Origin: an uncultured Clostridia bacterium
Lineage (GTDB): Bacteria; Bacillota; Clostridia; Lachnospirales; CAG-274
DNA: 64,000 bases
Direction: 5' to 3'
Assembly (NCBI GenBank): GCA_944381435.1
Contig: CALWLD010000010.1
Span: 1 to 64,000 of the forward strand
The notes below the pieces were generated by a model. It did not search any database. It had not been told where the DNA came from and was given only the letters and a program-made list of their open reading frames with translations. The position numbers and the translations under genes were made by a program. Below, in pieces: positions 52,321-61,283 of this stretch (its first letter is position 1; the number at the start of each line of letters is the position of its first letter).

Positions 52321-53547
52321 ATGAAAGCGGAAATTTTTTCTATAGGAACAGAAATATTGCTTGGGGAAATATTAGATAGTAATGCAAAACATATAGCAAG
52401 TGAGCTTGCTAATATGGGGATAGATGTTTTTTATAAAACAACTGTTGGTGATAACGAAAAAAGGTTGTTAGATGCCATAGATATAGCTTATAAAAGGGCA
52501 GACATAATAATATCTACAGGTGGGCTTGGGCCTACAGATGATGATTTAACAAAGGAAACTTTTGCTAAATATTTTAATAAAGAATTAATAACAGATGAAG
52601 CTAGCCTTAAAAACTTAAAAGAATATTTTAAAAATGAAGAGATGCCCTTATCTAATTTAAAGCAAGCAGATATACCTAAAGGAGCTATCCCTATAGAAAA
52701 TAAAAATGGAACTGCTCCTGGTATATTTATAGAAGAAAATGGGAAAATTGCTATTATTTTACCAGGGCCACCTAAAGAATGTATACCTATGTTTGAAAAT
52801 AGCGTTAAGCCTATGCTAAAAAAATATACTAACAAAGTTTTAGTATCTAAAAGTCTTAATTTATGTGGTATAGGAGAAAGCAAGGCTTCTGAGATAATAA
52901 AAGATATGCTAAATACATCTAAAAACCCTACAATAGCCCCTTATGCCAACAACAATGAAATGCGTTTTAGGGTAACTGCTAGCGGGAAAACAAAAGAAGA
53001 GGCTACAGAGCTTTTAAAACCTACAGTTGATAAACTATATGATATTTTTAATGAATATATATACGGAGAAGATGAAGAAAGGCTAGCAAGCGTTATAGTA
53101 AATAAATTAATAAAAAACAATATGACAATAGCTACAGCAGAATCTTGCACAGGTGGGCTTTTAGCATCTAGCATAATAGATGTGGCATCGGCGTCTAAAG
53201 TGTTTTTAAATGGTGTTATATCTTATTCTAACGAAAGTAAGGTTTATGAGCTTAATGTATGTAAAGAAGATTTAGAAAAATACGGTGCAGTTAGCAAGGA
53301 AGTTGCCATACAAATGGCAGAAGGTATAAAAAATAAATCTAATTCAACAATAGGCATAGCTACAACAGGTATAGCAGGCCCAACAGGTGGAACTAAAGAA
53401 AAACCAGTAGGGCTTGTATATATAGCTATAGCTGTTGATGGAAAAGAAACTATATATAAAGAGCTTATGCTAAAAGGTAACAGACAAAAAGTAAGAGAAA
53501 AAACAGTTAATATATGTTTTAGTGAACTATTAAAGATAATAAAATAA
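52321..53547 (+). CDS. cinA: CinA-like protein (nicotinamide-nucleotide amidase family)
   Basis: About 408 residues. The N-terminal MoCF-like domain has AEIFSIGTEILLGEILDSNA, STGGLGPTDDDLTKE and ILPGPPKEC; the C-terminal amidase domain has TAESCTGGLLASS and TTGIAGPTGGTKEKPVG. It is the usual neighbour of recA in Firmicutes. Start ATG 52321 follows AAAGGTGG; the upstream ATG at 52291 lacks a site. Confidence 0.95.
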   Translation: MKAEIFSIGTEILLGEILDSNAKHIASELANMGIDVFYKTTVGDNEKRLLDAIDIAYKRADIIISTGGLGPTDDDLTKETFAKYFNKELITDEASLKNLKEYFKNEEMPLSNLKQADIPKGAIPIENKNGTAPGIFIEENGKIAIILPGPPKECIPMFENSVKPMLKKYTNKVLVSKSLNLCGIGESKASEIIKDMLNTSKNPTIAPYANNNEMRFRVTASGKTKEEATELLKPTVDKLYDIFNEYIYGEDEERLASVIVNKLIKNNMTIATAESCTGGLLASSIIDVASASKVFLNGVISYSNESKVYELNVCKEDLEKYGAVSKEVAIQMAEGIKNKSNSTIGIATTGIAGPTGGTKEKPVGLVYIAIAVDGKETIYKELMLKGNRQKVREKTVNICFSELLKIIK

Positions 53548-53559
53548 GGAGGTTTTCAA

Positions 53560-54804
53560 ATGGCAGAAAAAAAACCAGTTAAACAAAGCGTTAAAGAAAA
53601 TATTGCTAAAGGCAGAGAAACAGCACTTAAAGATGCTATAGGCATAATTGAAAAGCAATTTGGAAAAGGCTCTATAATGAAGCTTGGAGAGGCTAACAAC
53701 AGAAACGTGGAGGTTGTACCTACAGGTTCTTTAAGCCTAGATGTTGCTCTTGGAGCAGGTGGTGTTCCTAAAGGTAGAATTATAGAAATATTTGGACCAG
53801 AATCTGGTGGTAAAACAACTGTTGCACTGCATATGGTAGCAGAAGTGCAAAAGGCAGGAGGTATTGCAGGCTTTGTAGATGCAGAGCACGCTTTAGACCC
53901 TGTTTATGCTCAAAAGATAGGTGTTAACATAGATGAGCTTTATATATCACAGCCAGATGATGGTGAGCAAGCACTTGCTATTACAGAGACTATGGTTCGC
54001 TCTGGTGCTATGGACATTATTGTAGTAGACTCTGTTGCTGCTTTAGTTCCTAAATCTGAAATAGAAGGACAGATGGGTGATTCTCAAATGGGGGTTCAAG
54101 CAAGGCTTATGAGCCAAGCCCTTAGAAAGCTTACTGCTATAACAGGTAAAAGCAACTGTATTGTTGTGTTTATAAACCAAATTAGAGAAAAAATAGGTGT
54201 AACTTATGGTAGCAACGAAACAACAACAGGTGGACGTGCTTTAAAATTTTATGCTAGCGTTAGGATAGACATAAGAAAAGGAGACCCTATAAAAAACGGC
54301 ACAGATATAATAGGCTCAAGAACAAAAGCTAAAATTGCTAAAAACAAAATTGCACCTCCTTTTAAAATGGCAGAATTTGACCTTATATATGGTGAAGGTA
54401 TATCTCACGTAGGTGATGTGCTAGACTTAGGTGCAGACCTTGGCATTGTTACAAAAGGTGGAGCTTGGTATTCTTACGAAGAAACAAGGCTTGGACAAGG
54501 TAGAGAAAATGCTAAGAAATTCTTGTTAGAAAATCCACATTTATTAAGAGCTATAGAAAATGCAGTTAGAAAGCATTATGATATGCCACAGCTTGATGAA
54601 ATAAAAGCAAGCATCGCTAACGCAGAAGTTAAGCCTATCAACGATGAAGAGGCTCAAATGGCCATTGAAGAAACAGAATTTAAAGCAGATTTTAACGAAG
54701 ATGAAATGGATAATGAAACACAAGAGCCTACCTTTGAAGAAGATGCGTTAGAGATAGAGCTTTTAGATGGTAGCTTTGAAGATGATTTCCCTGAAGGGCT
54801 ATAA
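53560..54804 (+). CDS. recA: recombinase RecA with long acidic tail
   Basis: The strand-exchange ATPase and SOS co-protease has Walker [10 protein letters not shown], a Walker B in [12 protein letters not shown], loop L1 [10 protein letters not shown] and loop L2 [20 protein letters not shown]. At 414 residues it is about 60 longer than usual. The excess is a very acidic C-terminal tail from about residue 350, expected to tune DNA binding. The gene is 12 bases after cinA. No SOS box is visible close to it. Confidence 0.97.
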   Translation: MAEKKPVKQSVKENIAKGRETALKDAIGIIEKQFGKGSIMKLGEANNRNVEVVPTGSLSLDVALGAGGVPKGRIIEIFGPESGGKTTVALHMVAEVQKAGGIAGFVDAEHALDPVYAQKIGVNIDELYISQPDDGEQALAITETMVRSGAMDIIVVDSVAALVPKSEIEGQMGDSQMGVQARLMSQALRKLTAITGKSNCIVVFINQIREKIGVTYGSNETTTGGRALKFYASVRIDIRKGDPIKNGTDIIGSRTKAKIAKNKIAPPFKMAEFDLIYGEGISHVGDVLDLGADLGIVTKGGAWYSYEETRLGQGRENAKKFLLENPHLLRAIENAVRKHYDMPQLDEIKASIANAEVKPINDEEAQMAIEETEFKADFNEDEMDNETQEPTFEEDALEIELLDGSFEDDFPEGL

Positions 54805-54843
54805 AATTTATTAATTTTTTAGTTAATAAAATTAGTTTTAAAC

Positions 54844-54879
54844 ATAATACGCTATAGACAAAAGTCTATAGCGTATTAT
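54844..54879 (+). terminator. terminator after recA
   Basis: ATAATACGCTATAGAC pairs with GTCTATAGCGTATTAT around AAAA, a 16-bp stem, followed by a T/A stretch. It lies 40 bases after the recA stop and ends the folD operon. Confidence 0.88.
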
Positions 54880-54884
54880 TATTA

Positions 54885-54934
54885 CAATTAAGTCGTACCT
54901 GTTTTTGAACATAAAGTGTTCAAAAAATTGATTA
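54885..54934. repeat. structured repeat element, copy B (short form, 50 bp)
   Basis: Identical to copy A over the first 22 bases. Its hairpin is TTTTTGAACAT-AAA-GTGTTCAAAAA and it ends AATTGATTA. Relative to copy A a U-A pair is replaced by C-G and C-G by U-G, so the hairpin is kept while the sequence changes. It lies directly after the recA terminator. Confidence 0.7.
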
Positions 54935-55101
54935 TAGATAAAATAATATTTATCAAGCTTAAATTATAAAATGAATTTAGATGCTTTGTAGATGGTGACA
55001 CCTATTGTATTACTGCTATGAATTATATGCAGGTAGATGATGGGTTTAGAAAATAGAATTTTATTATTGTAAAATTAAAAAATAAAAATTTACATAAACA
55101 T

Positions 55102-55129
55102 AAAAAGGGTGAAGACTTTCTCTTCACCC
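55102..55129 (-). terminator. terminator of the 5'-nucleotidase gene
   Basis: GGGTGAAGA (55107-55115) pairs with TCTTCACCC (55121-55129); on the minus strand a T run follows. It is 11 bases past the stop codon. Confidence 0.85.
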
Positions 55130-55140
55130 ATATTTTAATA

Positions 55141-57336
55141 TTATTTTACATAAAGATTAGTTAAGTTATAAAGAATAACAGAAAGCTCTGCTTTTGTTAC
55201 AGTGTTTTCAGGTTTAAAGCTTTTACCATCGCCTTTTAAAACACCTATTTCAGCTAAATATACAAAGTTTTCTTTAGCAAAATCAGAAATAGGCTCTTCT
55301 ATAGTGATAGATTTGCTTTCTTGCTCAACACCATAAGCTTTTACAACATTACCAACCATAAAAGCAACATCTTCTCTAGTTAAAACATCTGTATCTTTAT
55401 ATGTTTTGCTACCTGTAATGCCATATTCTTCTAGGTTTTCGCTTTCTAAGCCTAAAAGAGGTTTTAAGATAGCTTTAAAATCTTTATAGCTAACTTCTTT
55501 GTTAGGATAGAAGCTTTCGCTATCTTCAAATATACCTAAAGCTTTAAAGTAATAAATGCTTTCGTTTGCCCAATAAGGAGGCTCAATTTCTGGAACATCG
55601 TTATATAATGTAACTTCTTTATCTTCTTTTAAATATAAGAAATTATCTAAAGAGATAGGTTTTTTGTTAGAAGCTTCGCTAGTTTTGCCAGTTACAACTT
55701 GAGTACGGTTACCTGGCATTTTGTATTCAAAGCTACCGCCGTTTTCCTCAGATAAATATGTAATATAATCTGCTAAAACAACATCTAAAACTTCACCTTC
55801 TGCAATATGTTTTAAATTGCTAAGAGCAGTATAACCATCGCCACCTGCTATAACAAAATCGTTAGATGCTAAAGCGATTTCTGTTTTTGTATCGTTTCTA
55901 TCTAATAAAGTTTCTTTGCCGTTTTCATCTACTAAATAAACAGCAGTAACTCTTTCACCTTTGCTAGTTTCAGGTTCATCTGGGTTAAATGCAGGTTTTG
56001 TAGGGTCTATTTCTATTCTCATACCACTAATTTGAGGGAATCTTCCGTCAAGACCTGTTAAATTACCGTTTTCATCTATTTCCATTTTGCAAACGCCGTT
56101 TTCTAAAGCATCGTATAAAATGTTAGGTGTAACTGTTTTTACAGATATAAGGTTACCAAAAGGTAAAACGTTAAATACATCTTCTAAAGTGATATCACCT
56201 GCTTCTATGTTAGCACGTACACCACCACCGTTTTGTAAAGCAATAACAGGTAAGTTTTTATATTCTGTGTTTTCTAATAATTTTTTAGTGCTATATACCA
56301 TAGAATCAGCAATTAAATCACCCATAGGTGTTTCTTCTATACGGCAAAGTCTTGTGCCATCTTCATCAAAAGCATAAAGGTCTGTTTTTGTATTACCTAT
56401 AACTTTTTGTAATTCTTTTTGAACTTTTTCATTATATGTGTTGTAAATTTTAGATACTTCTTCGTTAGCAGGGTTTTCTTTAACCACTGTTTCCATATCT
56501 AAAAGCTCTGTTTTAACCGATACATCATCATTTTCAAATGTTAAAGTAACTTTACCTAAGCTTTTTAGGGCTGTACCAGTTTGAGCTATGGTAGTATCAC
56601 CGATTTTTTGTTGAATGATAGTATGGCTATGACCATCTATTATTAAATCTATTTCAGGCACAGCTTTTGCTAAATCAAGGCTTGTAGGGTTGCTAGATTC
56701 ATCATTGCCTATATGAGCAACAGCAACTATAGCATCAACATCTTGTGCTTTTAAAAGCTCAACTTGTGCTTTAGCAGTTTCTACAACGCTTTTAAACTCT
56801 GTACCGTTTAAATTTTTAGGGTTTGTTTTATAGTAAGTTTCTTCAGTAGTTAAGCCAAAGATACCTATTTTTTTGCCATTTACCTCTTCAATAACGTATG
56901 CACCGTTACCGTTTATGCCGTTTAATAAAAGGTTGCCTTTGTTATCTACTACGTTTGCTGCTACAGGAGTAAATTTAGCTTTTTTCATATTTTCAACAGC
57001 TTTTTGTGAGCCAAAGTCAAATTCGTGGTTACCAAGAGTAGCAACATCATAGCCTGTAGCGTTCATAATATCTATGATAGCTTCACCTTGAGTGTATGTA
57101 GCTAAAGAACTACCTTGTGTAGAATCTCCAGCATCTATTAAGATAGAATTTTTTGTGTTATCTTTAAGCGTTTTTACGTTAGCTAGGTTTTCAACTGCAC
57201 CGTGCATATCGTTTGTATGATATATAACAATGCTATCATTGCTTTCGCTAGCAAATACGCTAGCAGGGAAAGATGATGTAACTAACGTTAAAGATAAAGC
57301 TAAAGATAAGCTTTTTTTGTTTACAAATCTTTTCAT
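55141..57336 (-). CDS. secreted 5'-nucleotidase/2',3'-cyclic phosphodiesterase with SLH domains
   Basis: The 731-residue protein has a signal peptide (KRFVNKKSLSLALSLTLVTS, cut near VFASES). A metallophosphatase domain follows with YHTNDMHG, DAGDSTQGS, TLGNHEFDFG and IDGHSHT. Next come a 5'-nucleotidase C-terminal domain (LQNGGGVRANIEAGDI) and S-layer homology repeats in the last 150 residues (ANESIYYFKALGI, YLAEIGVLKGDGKSFKPENT). It hydrolyses extracellular nucleotides at the cell surface. ATG 57336 is preferred, nine bases after GGGAGGT. Confidence 0.95.
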   Translation of the reverse strand: MKRFVNKKSLSLALSLTLVTSSFPASVFASESNDSIVIYHTNDMHGAVENLANVKTLKDNTKNSILIDAGDSTQGSSLATYTQGEAIIDIMNATGYDVATLGNHEFDFGSQKAVENMKKAKFTPVAANVVDNKGNLLLNGINGNGAYVIEEVNGKKIGIFGLTTEETYYKTNPKNLNGTEFKSVVETAKAQVELLKAQDVDAIVAVAHIGNDESSNPTSLDLAKAVPEIDLIIDGHSHTIIQQKIGDTTIAQTGTALKSLGKVTLTFENDDVSVKTELLDMETVVKENPANEEVSKIYNTYNEKVQKELQKVIGNTKTDLYAFDEDGTRLCRIEETPMGDLIADSMVYSTKKLLENTEYKNLPVIALQNGGGVRANIEAGDITLEDVFNVLPFGNLISVKTVTPNILYDALENGVCKMEIDENGNLTGLDGRFPQISGMRIEIDPTKPAFNPDEPETSKGERVTAVYLVDENGKETLLDRNDTKTEIALASNDFVIAGGDGYTALSNLKHIAEGEVLDVVLADYITYLSEENGGSFEYKMPGNRTQVVTGKTSEASNKKPISLDNFLYLKEDKEVTLYNDVPEIEPPYWANESIYYFKALGIFEDSESFYPNKEVSYKDFKAILKPLLGLESENLEEYGITGSKTYKDTDVLTREDVAFMVGNVVKAYGVEQESKSITIEEPISDFAKENFVYLAEIGVLKGDGKSFKPENTVTKAELSVILYNLTNLYVK

Positions 57337-57373
57337 ATTGATAAAGACCTCCCTATAAATATATTGCTTTTTT

Positions 57374-57402
57374 ATATTAGCATTTATATTAAACCTTGTC
57401 AA
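57374..57402 (-). promoter_or_regulatory. 5'-nucleotidase promoter
   Basis: On the minus strand TTGACA (plus 57397-57402) and TAATAT (57374-57379) are 17 bases apart, about 38 bases from the ATG. Confidence 0.6.
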
Positions 57403-57472
57403 TAATATACAATGCCACAAAATAAATTATAAAAAAAGTATATAAAATTAACAGAAAATTAACAAAGATTAA

Positions 57473-57502
57473 TTGACATAAAAGACTAAAATATAGTATA
57501 AT
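57473..57502 (+). promoter_or_regulatory. promoter of the YceG-like/TelA operon
   Basis: TTGACA (57473-57478) and TATAAT (57497-57502) are both perfect, with an 18-base spacer. The leader to the ATG at 57752 would be about 240 bases and contains two tandem structured repeats. Confidence 0.8.
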
Positions 57503-57526
57503 TATTTAATTATAGTTTTATTATTT

Positions 57527-57648
57527 CAATTAAGATACGACTTAATATTTTTAAATAAAATTTATATATGGTTTTTTGTATTAAATTTTATTTAAAAATA
57601 TTTTAGGAGTTTCTGTTTTTGAAAGAGAAGATTTCAAAAAATTGATTA
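57527..57648 (+). repeat. structured repeat element, copy C (long form) in a 5' leader
   Basis: Starts CAATTAAG and carries a TTAAG/CTTAA stem with loop ATACGA. A large AT hairpin follows (TATTTTTAAATAAAATTTA with its complement), then GAGTTTCTG and a TTTTTGAAA/TTTCAAAAA hairpin, ending AATTGATTA. It differs from the short copies by an internal insertion. Confidence 0.7.
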
Positions 57649-57651
57649 TTG

Positions 57652-57732
57652 CAATTAAGGTAGGACTTAATTTATTTAAATAAATTTTAAGAGTTTCTGT
57701 TTTTGAAAGTTAAACTTTCAAAAAATTGATTA
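57652..57732 (+). repeat. structured repeat element, copy D (long form) in a 5' leader
   Basis: Starts three bases after copy C. It has the same blocks: TTAAG-GTAGGA-CTTAA, a small TTTATTTAAATAAA palindrome, AGAGTTTCTG, and TTTTTGAAAG-TTAAA-CTTTCAAAAA, ending AATTGATTA. It ends 19 bases before the ATG, next to the TTAGGAGTG ribosome site, so it could control translation. Confidence 0.7.
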
Positions 57733-57751
57733 TTTTATTAGGAGTGATAAT

Positions 57752-59209
57752 ATGGAATTTACAAGGCTTTATGAAAGTTCTTTAGAAACTATAATGGATA
57801 ATGAAAATTCTTTTATTGTTTTTTATGGCACAAACACTAACAGCGAAAATGTTGTTAGGGATACGCTTCATACTTTTGTTAAAAACGTAGTAGAAAAAGA
57901 AAAAGAATACGTTATATTAGAAAATACTTTTGAGCTAACAGATGAAGATTATTCCTTAATAAAAGGAAATGAAAATATAGAAAAAAGAATAGAAACAGCA
58001 TTTAATATATTAAACCTTAAAGAGCATATAACAGATAGTGAAAAAACAATTATTTTAAACACCGTTAAAGAATATATAATAAAAAATGAAATAAACTTTA
58101 ACACAAAACCTTTGATAGTTGCCTATGGAGATTTTTATAGAGAAGATTTGTTATTTTTAGATTTAGTAAACATTATGGGGGCTAACGTTATTGTATTTGA
58201 TTTACAAAGGTTAAACCTAGAATATTGGCAAGAAAAAGGATATACTATATACGAGGGTGTTTTTGAATATGATGGTTCTATGTTTGATGCTATAGATAAC
58301 GGGGTTATAATAAATGCTAAATCTACAGATTGTAAAATACATAACGACAAAATGGTTAAAGAATACTTAAACGATGGATTTTATTCTAAAGAGCAGTTAG
58401 GAAAGCTAAAATCTGTAGGGAGCATCATAAATGCTTCTCGTTTTGACATAATACCTATTTTAAAAGAACCTGCATCTTTAAGAGAAGGGTTTAAAGTTTT
58501 AAACAATGAAAAGGTTATTATCCCTTGCTTTTGCACATTAATAAACGGAAGACATAAATACCTAGAAGATTATCATAACCTTATTGACGAGATAATAAAC
58601 GAAAATAACTTAGATATTTTATTAAGAGAACCTGCCGATTTTATTATAAAATGTATAAACAAAGAAGATTTAAGCTTTGATATAAACAACTGTTATACTA
58701 AAAACCAAGATAACGATGCAATAACTGTTTATTTTGATAAGCTCTTTGATTTAGATATTTATAAAAACGACGATTTACCTTTAGTATTGCAACAAAACAT
58801 AATAGACACATCTTTAGAGGTTAAAGATAGCTTAAGCTTAAGCCTAGACGATTATAAAATACTTCTTACAAACTTAATAACTATGAACAACAAATTTAAA
58901 CATATATTAACTGCAAGAGATTGCTCAGGGCAAGTGCCACGTATAGTTGTTATAGATAATTTTAACATAACAAATAAGCATTTAATATATTTTATGGTTA
59001 CCTTATCAAAGCTTGGCATAGATGTTATATTTATGAGCACAAAAGGTGTATTTAACATAGAAAACTATTTACCAGAATATATGATTAACATAATAAGCCT
59101 TGATAAATTTGATGATAACAATGATATGCTATTAACATATAAAGATAAAGGGCTTACAAAAACATTAAATAGCTTAAAATATAAAATGTTAAATACTTTA
59201 AAAAAATAA
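57752..59209 (+). CDS. YceG-like protein of a TelA-associated module
   Basis: The 485-residue cytoplasmic protein has no membrane segment. Its overall layout (two alpha/beta parts, with PLIVAYGDFYREDLLFLDL, ANVIVFDLQRLNL and RFDIIPILKEPASLREG) and its position before telA match the YceG family, a putative member of the tellurite/anion stress module. The biochemical role is unknown. Start ATG after TAGGAGTG. TelA follows after 18 bases. Confidence 0.6.
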   Translation: MEFTRLYESSLETIMDNENSFIVFYGTNTNSENVVRDTLHTFVKNVVEKEKEYVILENTFELTDEDYSLIKGNENIEKRIETAFNILNLKEHITDSEKTIILNTVKEYIIKNEINFNTKPLIVAYGDFYREDLLFLDLVNIMGANVIVFDLQRLNLEYWQEKGYTIYEGVFEYDGSMFDAIDNGVIINAKSTDCKIHNDKMVKEYLNDGFYSKEQLGKLKSVGSIINASRFDIIPILKEPASLREGFKVLNNEKVIIPCFCTLINGRHKYLEDYHNLIDEIINENNLDILLREPADFIIKCINKEDLSFDINNCYTKNQDNDAITVYFDKLFDLDIYKNDDLPLVLQQNIIDTSLEVKDSLSLSLDDYKILLTNLITMNNKFKHILTARDCSGQVPRIVVIDNFNITNKHLIYFMVTLSKLGIDVIFMSTKGVFNIENYLPEYMINIISLDKFDDNNDMLLTYKDKGLTKTLNSLKYKMLNTLKK

Positions 59210-59227
59210 ATAAAAGGAGATTTTAAG

Positions 59228-60304
59228 ATGGATAATTTGCAACCTATCACACCACAAGATATAAAACCTTTAGATGAAAGAAAAGAACAAATAAAAAAAT
59301 TACCTCAAGTTATAGAAATATGCAATACAATAGACATTAAAAACCCTACAGATATATCTAAATACGGATATGAACCTAGCGAAAACCTAGCTAAAATAAA
59401 CGATAGAATATTAGAAGATATAAAAAGGGTAAAAACAGAAGAAGTAGGTGAAATGTTAGTTAAGCTTACTAACATTATGAAATCTTTTGATATACAAGAA
59501 ATAAAAGATTACACATTTAAAGAGAAAAAAAGCTTTTTAGATAAGATAAAAGAAAAGCTAAATAGCGTTAAAGAAGATATTTATGAAAAATATAATTCTT
59601 TAAGCAAGCAGATAGAAGGTGTTGGCACATTATTAAATAAATATAGCAGTGATATAGCTACATCTAACAAAATGTTGCAAGCCCAGTTTGATGCAACAAG
59701 GCAATATATGGAAGAGCTTGAATATTACATTGTAGCTGGGGAAATGGCTTTAGAAAAAATAGAACAAGAAAAAATAAGGCTAGCTACAGATGTTTCTATA
59801 AGCGATACTGATAGAATGGCACTAGAAACACAAATAAACCTAGCACAAGATTTACTTAGCCAACGTATATTGGATTTAGGGGTTTCTCAAAATGTTGCTA
59901 TGCAAATTATACCTATGATTAGTATGATGGTGGCTACAAACTCTAACTTAAACATAAAAATAGATTCTGCCTTTATAACAACACTTCCTATATTTAAAGT
60001 AAGCGTTATAAACGCCATCACTCTTAGAAGGCAAGCCATACAAAACCAAGCTATATCTCAAGCAGAAGATTTTACAAAACAGCTTTTTGAAAAAACAGTT
60101 CAACAAACAGTGGATAACACAAAAAATGTTAAAAAATCGGCATCTAGCCCTGTTATTAGCATAGAAACATTAGAAAAAACTTATAACACTATTTTAACAG
60201 GCATAGAAGAGGTTAAACAGATAGATAACCAAAACAAAGAAGAAAGGTTACAAAATATAAGAAAGTTAGAAGAGCTTAAAAATAAAATGATACATCAAAG
60301 CTAA
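59228..60304 (+). CDS. TelA family protein (toxic anion resistance)
   Basis: The 358-residue protein is almost entirely helical. It shows TelA features: an N-terminal variable part, KEKKSFLDKIKEKLNSVKED, long coiled coils and the conserved ETQINLAQDLLSQRILDLG region followed by QNVAMQIIPMISMM. TelA/KlaA proteins protect against tellurite and some cell-wall stresses by an unknown mechanism. AAAGGAG precedes the ATG. Gene partners are the YceG-like and Ser-rich genes. Confidence 0.85.
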   Translation: MDNLQPITPQDIKPLDERKEQIKKLPQVIEICNTIDIKNPTDISKYGYEPSENLAKINDRILEDIKRVKTEEVGEMLVKLTNIMKSFDIQEIKDYTFKEKKSFLDKIKEKLNSVKEDIYEKYNSLSKQIEGVGTLLNKYSSDIATSNKMLQAQFDATRQYMEELEYYIVAGEMALEKIEQEKIRLATDVSISDTDRMALETQINLAQDLLSQRILDLGVSQNVAMQIIPMISMMVATNSNLNIKIDSAFITTLPIFKVSVINAITLRRQAIQNQAISQAEDFTKQLFEKTVQQTVDNTKNVKKSASSPVISIETLEKTYNTILTGIEEVKQIDNQNKEERLQNIRKLEELKNKMIHQS

Positions 60305-60328
60305 TTTTTTATGTTAGGAGAGTTGTAT

Positions 60329-61201
60329 ATGAAAGAGATAAAAAAGTTATTAAAAGTTATTCCTTTAGTATTTTTTATATTTATAGGTAATTTTTATTAT
60401 GAGGCGGAGGCTAAAGTTCGTAGCTCAACTAGGTCTAGCTCTAGAAGCTCTAGCCGTAGCTCAAGCTCAAGCAGTAAAAGTAGTTCATCAAGTAGCAAAA
60501 GCTCAAGCAGTAAAAGCAGTTCGTCAAGTAGCAAAAGCTCAAGCAGTAAAAGCAGTTCGTCAAGTAGCAAAAGCTCAAGCAGTAAAAGCAGTTCATCAAG
60601 TAGCTCAAGCTCAAGCAGTAACAACAGCTCGTCAAGTAGCTCAAGCTCAAGCAGTAAAAGCAGTTCATCAAGTAGCTCAAGCTCAAGCGGTAACAACAGC
60701 TCGTCAAGTAGCTCAAGCTCAAGCGGTAACAACAGCTCATCTAGCAGAAGTAATTTAGATACTAGCAAAGATAAAAATTACGCACCTAAAGAAACTGAAG
60801 ATATAAAAAGCCAAACTATAAATGGTAAAAAAATAAAAGCTAACGACATAGAAGATACCTTTGAAAGCAAAGGTATAAACACAAATACTACAAGAAAATA
60901 TTATTACCCTAGTAGTTCCAGAGGAACCATATTAGATAACCCTTTTGTTAGATATTATTTAGTCTATAACCTTGTAGATGATACTATAGAAATGGTGACA
61001 GATAGAAGTGGATATAGCGATGAGCAAATAGTTGGTGTTGTATCTAATGAAAATGGTGAAGATGAAATAATAATGTTTGAAGAAGAAACTAAAAAAAATA
61101 GGTGGTATTCAAGATTTTTTAATTTTGACACTATAACATTAATACTTGTTATAATTATTATATGGATATATATATCTTATAGAAAGACTTTTAAAAATTA
61201 A
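60329..61201 (+). CDS. membrane protein with long serine-rich low-complexity region
   Basis: About 290 residues. An N-terminal signal or anchor (LLKVIPLVFFIFIGNFYY) is followed by about 115 residues of Ser runs broken by Lys, Arg and Asn. A folded-looking part (about 150-250) comes next, and a C-terminal membrane helix (TLILVIIIIWIYISY). The Ser region is encoded by imperfect 36-bp tandem repeats. Start ATG 60329 is chosen because TTAGGAG lies upstream; the ATG at 60311 is within it. No family recognised; operon context links it to TelA. Confidence 0.8.
   Translation: MKEIKKLLKVIPLVFFIFIGNFYYEAEAKVRSSTRSSSRSSSRSSSSSSKSSSSSSKSSSSKSSSSSSKSSSSKSSSSSSKSSSSKSSSSSSSSSSSNNSSSSSSSSSSKSSSSSSSSSSGNNSSSSSSSSSGNNSSSSRSNLDTSKDKNYAPKETEDIKSQTINGKKIKANDIEDTFESKGINTNTTRKYYYPSSSRGTILDNPFVRYYLVYNLVDDTIEMVTDRSGYSDEQIVGVVSNENGEDEIIMFEEETKKNRWYSRFFNFDTITLILVIIIIWIYISYRKTFKN
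60464..60740 (+). repeat. in-frame 36-bp tandem repeats in the Ser-rich gene
   Basis: The unit reads AGCTCAAGCAGTAAAAGCAG then TTCGTCAAGTAGCAAA, repeated about 7-8 times with drift (variants with AACAACAGC in place of AAAAGCAGT). All variants keep frame and encode Ser with Lys or Asn. Copy number is likely to vary between strains. Confidence 0.85.
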
Positions 61202-61283
61202 CACACCTACAAAAAAGTAAGTAATTTACTATATTATATAAATAGACTATAATTAAAATATAAATTTTTAAGGAGGTCTTTTT

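Noticed and set aside
57337..57420. 28-residue N-terminal extension of the 5'-nucleotidase
   Set aside because: It would bury the signal peptide and cover the promoter; ATG 57336 has a strong GGAGG site.
43621..57732. The four structured repeats as a CRISPR remnant
   Set aside because: Copies are kilobases apart, differ in length, lack regular spacers and no cas genes are present.
60464..60740. CRISPR-like regular repeats
   Set aside because: The 36-bp units are contiguous without unique spacers and lie inside a coding frame.
60397..60768. Leu-rich frame on the minus strand and Ala/Gln-rich frame on the plus strand over the Ser repeats
   Set aside because: Both are by-products of the 36-bp repeat. 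Only the Ser frame has a ribosome site, a signal peptide and unique flanking domains.
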